Shown here piece after piece: positions 17,105-22,282 of a stretch of 22,282 nt of DNA (position 1 is its first letter; each line of letters starts with the position of its first letter). Under the pieces are notes generated by a model. It searched no databases, was not told the DNA's origin, and saw only the letters and a program-made list of their open reading frames with translations. Origin of the DNA: Paulinella micropora (lineage: Eukaryota > Cercozoa > Imbricatea > Euglyphida > Paulinellidae); the NCBI GenBank assembly GCA_019918135.1, contig WBZZ01000400.1, positions 12,501 through 34,782 on the forward strand, in the 5' to 3' direction. The translations under genes and the position numbers were made by a program.

Positions 17105-17384
17105 GCCTCGCAAACATTTTTTTGGGCAAAAAAGCCCGCCTGCCGGAGATTGTTTTCTTCTGGCGGGGGGGGGGGGGGGGGACAACCTACGAAAAGAGCG
17201 CTCTCCCCCCCACCCTTCTTTCGTTCGCTCCCCGAGCTTTAATATTCGAGCCCACTCTTTTTTTTTGCCCCTCCCTCCGTTTCTCTTCCCCCTCTAAGCA
17301 GAGGGCGCTGGTCCGGGGGTACTCTCCTCTTGGCCTTTCGGAATGAACAGTTACTAGGTAAAAAAAGAAAAGGAGGAAGAGCTC
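17105..17384. other. Non-coding stretch with G17 run and C-rich/T-rich tracts
   Basis: It contains a run of 17 G (17165-17181), CT-rich tracts (17200-17300) and the 13-nt motif repeated at 18250. No gene was recognised. It probably includes the upstream regions of the two diverging frames on each side. Confidence 0.5.
17184..17196 (+). repeat. 13-nt motif AACCTACGAAAAG, copy 1
   Basis: An exact match to 18250-18262. In both places it is followed by GC-rich sequence and a CTCCCCC run. The two copies bracket the gene at 17385-18234. Confidence 0.7.
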
Positions 17385-18234
17385 ATGCCCTGCACGCTCA
17401 CTGTAGTCTTCTATGCCCTCGAAGACAAGGCAAGACTAGACAGCAAACGGTACACAAAACAGCTACCAGAATATACAAAGCCCGCGGGCGCGCCGAACGA
17501 CTACGGTGAGCTGCAGTATATCATCGTTCCCGACTCCTCCCGTCGACCTATGGTTATTATTCAAAATGCTTTTGCACCTTCGAAAAGCCTGCAAGTACAA
17601 GCATCGTACCCGTACCCGTCCCGTAACTTATTTAATGCCTGCTGGCAAAGCCTTGGACCGGTCTTACTGAAAGCGGCGGGAAATACCTGGCCAGATAAAA
17701 AGATCGTTATCACGCTAAAACCCAGCCTTATGACCGGACGTACACCGAAAACTGGCTGAGACAGTCGGGGTCCTAACACAGACGTACGATTCCAAACAGC
17801 AGCTGGACGGGTGTCGCATACAGCTTACGGATTGTCTCCCGGTACGGTTGAGCCCTCGCTCCGATCAAAGCACGTCTAAACTTGAGGTCAACCTGTACGG
17901 CGACGAACAAAGGTGGAAGAATCCCTCTTTGTATGACCACAAGAATTTGATATGCACCGAGAAGCCACCACGTTTCCACGTTTGCAAGTTCGTCGTTTTG
18001 CAGAAAGATGTCTACGAGTCGGAATGTAAGACGGATCCAGGCTCGTCACACACAGTACAAGAGCAGCAGCGGAGCGAAGAACTTGGTATATGTGTGCCCC
18101 TGCCGCAGCCACCCAAACAGGGCACAGATCCATGGAAGGTAGAGCGCCTATTTTTCAAATTGGAGGGCGCCCAGCTAGGAAAGTGTTTTGAGGCCTTGCT
18201 GACCCAAGCCTTTACTACAGAATTCCTTGTTTAA
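17385..18234 (+). CDS. Unrecognised protein gene, about 280 residues, two apparent frame breaks
   Basis: An ATG at 17385 opens a frame running to about 17720 (MPCTLTVVFYALEDKARLD at the start, then GELQYIIVPDSSRRPMVI and SRNLFNACWQSLGPVLLK). The frame then closes, but protein-like sequence continues in the next frame as YDRTYTENWLRQSG (17729-17770), and then in the third frame from about 17773 (LTQTYDSKQQLDGCRIQLTD) to the TAA at 18232-18234. Each switch is explained by one missing base in a CCC or GGGG run. I do not recognise the family, and no signal peptide or membrane segment is obvious. Alternatives are a short intron with a 3' site at CCTAACACAG (17772-17781) or a decayed gene. Confidence 0.6.
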
Positions 18235-18249
18235 CATACCTTCACAGTG

Positions 18250-18262
18250 AACCTACGAAAAG
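18250..18262 (+). repeat. 13-nt motif AACCTACGAAAAG, copy 2
   Basis: Second copy of the motif at 17184, lying 16 bp after the stop codon of the preceding gene. Function unknown. Confidence 0.7.
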
Positions 18263-18419
18263 CGCACGCCTCCCCCAAGCTCATCCCATTGTGTAGTGCT
18301 CGGATGAATCACTCCGCTGCTTCAAATGGTTTTACGTATGTGTGATAGAAGGGATGTTTATTCTATTAAGAGAAGTAAACGACATGTTTTTTTTTACTAA
18401 AGCTTTGACATTTTGTACA
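18263..18419. other. Short intergenic stretch, no gene seen
   Basis: AT-richer sequence between the plus-strand gene ending at 18234 and the end of the minus-strand frame at 18420. No clear polyadenylation signal was seen. Confidence 0.5.
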
Positions 18420-18956
18420 CTAGTTTTGGTCAAGGGAGGAGGTTTTGTTCAGCTGCCGTCCGAATTCGTCCCAGATAGCGCCACACACACACTTTTCAGA
18501 CTGCTCGTCGCACAACAATTCTCCACAGTTTTCGCCCTCGCACTCTCGCACGGCGTAGCATTCTCCACTCGCAACCGCGTCGTCGTTTACTTCCTGCAGC
18601 GGGTGCAGCAGCGCGCAGGCGCCAGCCAGGGCCCCGAAAAGCTCGCGAAGCAACGGCGCCGCTGCTGGTGCCTTTGCGCTAACCTCTTGAACTCTTTGGC
18701 CTAAGGCCGCGACCTTGGCTTCTGTCTAGGCGGATTTTTCCCAACAGGCCCGACGGCGGCGGCGCTGGGCACAGAAAGCAACCGTGTCGTTCCCACGCGT
18801 AATCAGGACCAGGTCTTCTTCCGCCAGCACAGGCCTGCTAGCGGTCGGCGGAGATTGCAGGCGCGCCTTCTTGCGCAACGGAGAAGAGGTTGGGGAAGGG
18901 TCGGGCCTGCGTTCTGTCTGGTCGCCCTGGTCCGTGGTGGCGGCGGTAGTGCTCAT
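18420..18956 (-). CDS. Unrecognised protein: basic/proline-rich N-terminus, cysteine-rich C-terminus, one in-frame TAG
   Basis: The ATG at 18956 opens MSTTAATTDQGDQTE and a Ser/Pro-rich, probably disordered segment with a nuclear-localisation-like LRKKAR, then EEDLVLITRGNDTVAFC and an Arg run. A TAG occurs at 18726-18728. The same frame then continues for about 100 residues (TEAKVAALGQRVQEVSAK, a possible helix) to a cysteine-rich block, CYAVRECEGENCGELLC and CVCG, and ends in TAG at 18420. Because the frame is the same on both sides, this could be a real stop, a small intron ending CCGCCTAG, compensating indels or a recoded stop. Cysteine spacing is C-x5-C-x4-C-x4-C-x6-C-x-C. The family is not recognised. 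A competing plus-strand frame covers 18784-18996. Confidence 0.5.
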
Positions 18957-19227
18957 GGTGCTGGCTTCTTGGCCCCGCTGTTCAAGAGGAAAGTGAGGTC
19001 AGTGCACAACAATTTCCCCTTCCTCCCCCCAAAAGAAATGGGTTAACTCCATGCTGACAAGATTGGGCAGAGCAAATGCTCGGAGGAGGGGGGGGAGACA
19101 CAGATAATCACACGAGATCATAAAGAGTCACTCACTCACACACACAAATATCTTTCGGGAGGAAAGAAAAGGCAGTCGACAATACATTCAGAAATTGCTT
19201 TTTTTTGTTTTTTGCTCGTTGTCACAG

Positions 19228-19415
19228 GCCGACAATTGTTATAACGATGATTGCCCACTGCAAAAAGCAGCCGCCGCCGCCGGCAGAGGTACGTTTCCGC
19301 AAGTGTGCCCGTTGCCTGTACGCTACGTACTGCGGCCGGGAGTGCCAGAAGGCACACTGGAAGAGCGAGCACGGCCAGCTCTGCCGGGACCGTTCTTGTT
19401 CGCTCTCAGCCACGT
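19228..19415 (+). CDS. MYND-type zinc-finger exon
   Basis: The exon follows a textbook 3' splice site (T-rich run and GTCACAG, AG at 19226-19227) and probably ends before GTACGT at 19416. One frame encodes KCARCLYATYCGRECQKAHW followed by KSEHGQLC, the second half of a MYND finger (C-x2-C, YC-x3-CQ-x3-W, H-x3-C). MYND domains bind two zinc ions and mediate protein-protein contacts. The expected first cysteine pair is present as NCYNDDC, but in another frame, separated by a run of GCC repeats; an indel in that run would join them. The upstream exon is uncertain; AAA|GTGAGG near 18990 is a possible donor. Confidence 0.72.
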
Positions 19416-19821
19416 GTACGTGTGTGTCTGGTTGTGTGTGTCTGGTTGTGTGAATTTGTGTGTGTGAATTTGTGTGTGTGTGTAAAAAAAGGAGAGTTGA
19501 CTATGTGTGGTTTGTGTGTCTGTGTGTGTGTTGTTTGTCTGCGAAAAAAACCTTACCTACACTTTCGCTGCAACCCTCTCCCTCCCCTTGAATTCAATGA
19601 GAATTTCCTCTCCCCGTTCTAGTAAAGGCAACTAAAGGCTCTATGCAGATACAGCCTTTCTTTTTTAGGCCCCCCCTCTCTCCGGTTTTGCCCAATGCTG
19701 TCAACATTGGTTTTGCTCAATGCTGCCAACATTGTTTTTGCTCAATGCTGTCATGTGCCAACATTGAGCCAACATTGAGCTCAATGATGTCGGCCAACCT
19801 CTCTCGGCCCCCCCCCCTCAG
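19416..19821 (+). other. Probable intron region rich in TG and short repeats
   Basis: GTGTGTG-rich sequence follows the donor at 19416. It contains the 25-nt tandem repeat at 19685-19766 and C-rich tracts. A CCGTTCTAG acceptor-like site lies near 19621, but no convincing exon follows it. Confidence 0.5.
19685..19766. repeat. Tandem repeat of 25-32 nt with internal dyad
   Basis: Three units start with TTTTGC(C/T)CAATGCTG and end with CAACATTG: 19685-19709, 19710-19734 and 19735-19766. CAATG and CATTG within each unit can pair as a small hairpin. Partial ACATTGAGC copies continue to about 19785. Confidence 0.85.
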
Positions 19822-19842
19822 AGTCTCTTTGTTGGATCAAAG
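19822..19842 (+). CDS. Possible 21-nt microexon
   Basis: A C-rich tract ending CTCAG (19817-19821) precedes the 21 nt AGTCTCTTTGTTGGATCAAAG, which is followed by the donor GTACAC at 19843. The length is a multiple of three. It lies in the interval between the MYND exon and the next candidate exon. Confidence 0.4.
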
Positions 19843-19984
19843 GTACACCCTGTGTGTGTCAATGGAGTTTTTGAACGTGTGTGCATGTGTGTGTGTTTGT
19901 GTTTTGTGTGCGTGTGTCTGTGTGTGTGTTTGTCTGTGTGTGCGCGCTTATGAATGTGTGTGTGTGTTGGTGTGTGTCCCGAAG
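19843..19984 (+). repeat. (TG)n-rich probable intron
   Basis: GTGTG-dominated tract (about 19850-19977) starting at the donor 19843 and ending at a possible acceptor CCCGAAG near 19984. Confidence 0.55.
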
Positions 19985-20063
19985 AAGCCTGTACAAAGTA
20001 AAGGCTGAAACAGCCTGTCAGCTTAAAAACATTTTGACATTGGGGATGTCTGCGCAAGAACAG
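19985..20063 (+). CDS. Possible internal exon downstream of the MYND exon
   Basis: The interval between an acceptor-like CCCGAAG and the donor CAG|GTTTCT (20064) has one open frame, SLYKVKAETACQLKNILTLG followed by MSAQEQ. The composition is protein-like and unlike the surrounding TG and C tracts. It probably belongs to the same plus-strand gene as the MYND exon; phase between exons was not verified. Confidence 0.45.
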
Positions 20064-20158
20064 GTTTCTCCCCCCCCTCTCCCTCTTCGCGGGCGAAATG
20101 AATGACTGCTTGTCGTCATACCTAGGCGCACAATATGTATTTGGGTTTTGTTAGACAG

Positions 20159-20333
20159 GAGCGTCTGGTTCAGTAGGAGGCGAGGAGGAGGAGCTGCTCT
20201 CGTTTATGTCGGGCTCTTTTTGGCAAAGACGCGGCCCTCGCTGCCCATCTGCAGGCAGGACGGCTGCTGTGCACAAGCACTGGACGATAATCTCTATTGC
20301 GTGATCCACGAGCCTGGCTGGCTTGACAAAGCC

Positions 20334-20336
<3 letters not shown>
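20159..20336 (+). CDS. Probable last exon: small Cys/His motif at the C-terminus
   Basis: The acceptor could be TTTTGTTAGACAG (to 20158) or TTTTTGGCAAAG (to about 20228). The frame ends CRQDGCCAQALDDNLYCVIH then EPGWLDKA and TAG. C-x4-C ... YC-x2-H looks like a small zinc-binding motif of the kind that recurs in some plant and protist proteins, but I do not assign a family. The TAG stop is the first unit of the (TAG)n microsatellite. The gene converges on the minus-strand gene ending near 20510. Confidence 0.5.

Positions 20337-20366
<30 letters not shown>
20334..20366. repeat. (TAG)11 microsatellite containing the stop codon
   Basis: Eleven TAG units in frame with the preceding coding sequence, so the stop codon is repeated in tandem. 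Confidence 0.93.
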
Positions 20367-20389
20367 CACAGACGTTCACGCTCTAAATT

Positions 20390-20395
20390 TTTATT
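20390..20395 (-). terminator. Polyadenylation signal AATAAA for the minus-strand gene
   Basis: The complement of TTTATT reads AATAAA in the context TTTTTTAATAAAAATTT, about 115 bp downstream of the candidate stop at 20510. This is the expected place for the end of the GT31-like transcript. Confidence 0.5.
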
Positions 20396-20509
20396 AAAAA
20401 AGGTTACAGCGATAAAGTTACTTCTTACGACTGAGGTTTGAGAAGAAAAAAAAGAAAAGGGAGAGAGAGAGCGGCTTTGGCGCAAGGGGCCCCCCCCTTG
20501 AGGTTGTTA

Positions 20510-20935
20510 TTAAAAGCAAATTAAAGTCAGTGCGTAGGAGCCGTCCGGGGCACAACGGGCCGCTACGTTTCTAAACCTCGGAGGAATGTCGTTAGCCAAA
20601 AGGACCTTGCCTGGTGGACAAACGAAGCATTCGTGCTGCAGCTTATACATTCTCGTCGCCGTTCTAAGACAGGTGCCAGTTGAGCCACCTAGTCTCTGCG
20701 CTCTTGTACAAACTACAAAACACAAACAATCACACCGAAAAGGTGCGACGTGGCAAGGGAGTTGTAAGCTGATGACCCTAGCAAAGTGTGCCTGGGCAGG
20801 CAGGGCCAGTAGAAAGTAAAAGCCATTTCTCGATGGACCCTTGCCATGTCCTCCACCGACAGGTCAGTAATAGCTATTGCAGCACCCCGGCGCAGCCAGC
20901 ACGAGGATGCGTTGCTAGTGTGTCGCGTCCCCACA
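20510..20935 (-). CDS. Candidate 3' exons of the GT31-like gene
   Basis: Two open stretches follow splice-like T-rich tracts on the minus strand. The first (about 20800-20935) reads RHTSNASSCWLRRGAAIAIT and DLSVEDMARVHREM; the EDM resembles the EDV that follows the GGG region in this enzyme family. The second begins after TTGTGTTTTGTAG (acceptor near 20708) and reads RMYKLQHECFVCPPGKVLLA, ending at the stop at 20510. No confident splice structure could be drawn, and these could be a separate or non-functional frame. Confidence 0.35.
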
Positions 20936-21120
20936 AATCTACAGCAAAACCAAGGCCCAAAAACAACAGAATAATAGAATTCTTAGTGCGCGGACGAGGC
21001 CAAGGTCCTGGCTTCAAGGGAACTGGAGAACAAAAAAAAAAGAAACAAGGACAGAGAGGGGGGAGAGTGAGAATGAATGATAGGACGAGACAGTGTTGCA
21101 TAAGCCAACAAGCGCAACCC

Positions 21121-21960
21121 TGCGAGCTTGGCGAGGTAAGATAGCATGATGTCTCAGCAGTGAATTCTGCGGGGCACCGTAGCGTGACCAGGTCCAGCGC
21201 CTCCACGGCCGAAAAGGGCAGCACATAGACCCCACCCAAAGGAAAGTATTCGAAGTAGGTATCATCCGCGGACTGGTTGTAGCAGCGCCCGCGCAAGGGT
21301 TTACCACGCTTGTCCCGATGGAACATTGCGATTTTGCCCACAACCTCGTCGGCGCGTGCTCGTCGGCTTCTCCAGACAACAAACACACAAAAACAAAAAA
21401 AAATACCAGGCACTCTCTCGTTTTGGGCGTCGTCGCACACAGCACCAAGAAAAAAAAGGACGGCGAAAAAACCAGAGAAGGCCAACCATATCTCAGACAA
21501 CGCGCGTGTCAAGGTATTCGTCATCGTCAGCCTTGATTAGACACAACTCGCTGGGACGGCGCCACCGCTGCGAACCGACCAGCATGCTCAGAAGCTTGAA
21601 AGGCAAATGCTTGGTACGTATCCACAAAAGTGTCGTCCAGCACCAAGTCGCCGAACAGCTGGTTTTCCTGTCACAACACATAGGAGTGGACGGCACATTC
21701 GGCGAGGGCCGGGGGAAAGCCCCGGTGGACTTGTGAAACCTGTGCCAGCTGCGCCTCGGACCCCGCGCGGCCGAGCAAGAACACGCACCTCGAGCCGCTG
21801 GCAGCAGGCTGGCGGCAGAGCACCACGTCCGGCGGACGGCCAGGCGCGCTCAAAGTGCATCGGCGCGCTGTAGATCACGATCAAAGATGGCACCCCGTAC
21901 GGCACGGGCGCGCTAGCGCTAGGCCCAGGATTTCCAGCAGCGCCAACAGCCCGCCAGAAG
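21121..21960 (-). CDS. GT31-type beta-1,3-galactosyltransferase-like gene, spliced, with frame breaks
   Basis: GT31 enzymes transfer galactose or related sugars in the Golgi, usually as type II membrane proteins. Landmarks appear in the family order: PSLIVIYSAPMHFER (about 21848-21893), RLAVRRTW (about 21822-21846, next frame, matching R-x-A-I/V-R-x-TW), RCVFLLGRAGSEAQLAQ (to 21740), ENQLFGDLVLDDTFVDTYQ (from 21667), LIKADDDEYLD with the metal-binding DDD (21520-21528), and FEYFPLGGVYVLPFSAVEAL (about 21195-21255). A 72-nt GT-AG intron (21668-21739) removes an in-frame TGA and restores LAQ-ENQLFGD exactly as the family expects. A longer intron ends at 21370 after a T-rich tract. Three other frame switches need single-base indels. 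The N-terminal membrane anchor was not defined. The enzyme's acceptor cannot be told from this. Confidence 0.75.
21668..21739 (-). other. 72-nt GT-AG intron in the GT31-like gene
   Basis: On the minus strand the donor is CAG|GTTTCA and the acceptor is GTGACAG|GAAAAC. The length is a multiple of three and the intron contains an in-frame TGA, so splicing is required. Confidence 0.7.
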
Positions 21961-22282
21961 CCCCAAAATCTGATGCATGAGGCGGCGTCCTGTCTGCCCC
22001 TGGCCTTCCCATCGGAACAGAAAAGATTTCTTTTTTTCTGGATACCAGACTATCATTAAGGCAAATGTCACTCCCCTTTTCAGCGCCGGCCCCCCCTCCC
22101 TCCTTTCCCCTTATGGGGAGGAGGGTGCACGCTTGCGGCCCCCTCCCTATCTGCACTAGACGGATCCACCCGCTCCCATTTGCTTCCCCCAAAAAATTTC
22201 TTTTAGACAACTCAGCCATTGCCAAAATCACCACACAAAAAATTTATTGCGTACCGCAATTTGCGGTCTGAAGTGTTCACAA
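21961..22282. other. Right edge, upstream side of the GT31-like gene, nothing firm
   Basis: Minus-strand frames contain hydrophobic pieces (GGLLALLEILGLALA at about 21915-21960) that could be the membrane anchor of the GT31-like protein. C-rich and T-rich tracts at 22020-22210 look non-coding. Confidence 0.35.

Noticed and set aside
16518..17297. 259-residue plus-strand frame
   Set aside because: It is antisense to the more protein-like minus-strand frame, is full of Ser/Arg/Cys and ends in poly-Gly from the G17 run.
18784..18996. Plus-strand exon upstream of the MYND exon
   Set aside because: A GTGAGG donor near 18990 would join it in frame to the MYND half-finger, but the composition is less protein-like than the overlapping minus-strand frame, so it is not called.

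Overview
The window looks like nuclear DNA of a eukaryote. Gene fragments are split by GT-AG introns with T-rich 3' ends, microsatellites are abundant, and about 16 kb on the left is packed with LINE-type (non-LTR) retrotransposons and tRNA-derived SINEs. No bacterial gene layout, rRNA gene or CRISPR array was seen. The species cannot be named from the sequence; a protist/alga or an invertebrate would both fit.

Positions 1-16270 form a train of retroelements, all reading on the minus strand and mostly joined head to tail through (ATT)n tails. From right to left (the 5' to 3' direction of the elements) they are: LINE-3 (13208-16270, 5'-truncated, about 99% identical by eye to LINE-2); two copies of a tRNA-derived SINE (S2 12939-13207, S1 12645-12878); a third tailed element X (about 12294-12600); a stand-alone copy of the LINE-2 5'UTR (copy B, 11470-12256); LINE-2 (5446 to about 11110), with an intact 1566-residue ORF; and LINE-1 (1-5444), a diverged relative with two frameshifts that runs off the left edge. 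The LINE-2 protein combines an N-terminal putative RNA-binding domain, an APE-type endonuclease, a reverse transcriptase with YADD, a CX2C...HX4C zinc knuckle and an acidic C-terminus with a SUMO-interaction-like motif. The SINE and element X end in a sequence that resembles the LINE 3' end, so the LINE probably mobilises them.

At 16270 the truncated 5' end of LINE-3 joins, without a gap, an unrecognised open frame (16271-17104, minus). LINE-3 therefore appears to have inserted in sense orientation into a coding exon.

Positions 17105-22282 hold host-like genes: an unrecognised plus-strand gene (17385-18234, needing two 1-nt frame corrections); a minus-strand gene with a basic/proline-rich N-terminus and a cysteine-rich C-terminus (18420-18956, one in-frame TAG); a spliced plus-strand gene with a MYND zinc finger (19228-19415) and probable further short exons up to 20336; and, converging on it, a minus-strand gene of the GT31 beta-1,3-galactosyltransferase type (about 21130-21960, possibly with 3' exons to 20510). 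Several of these genes need single-base frame corrections, which points to residual indels in the assembly or to gene decay.
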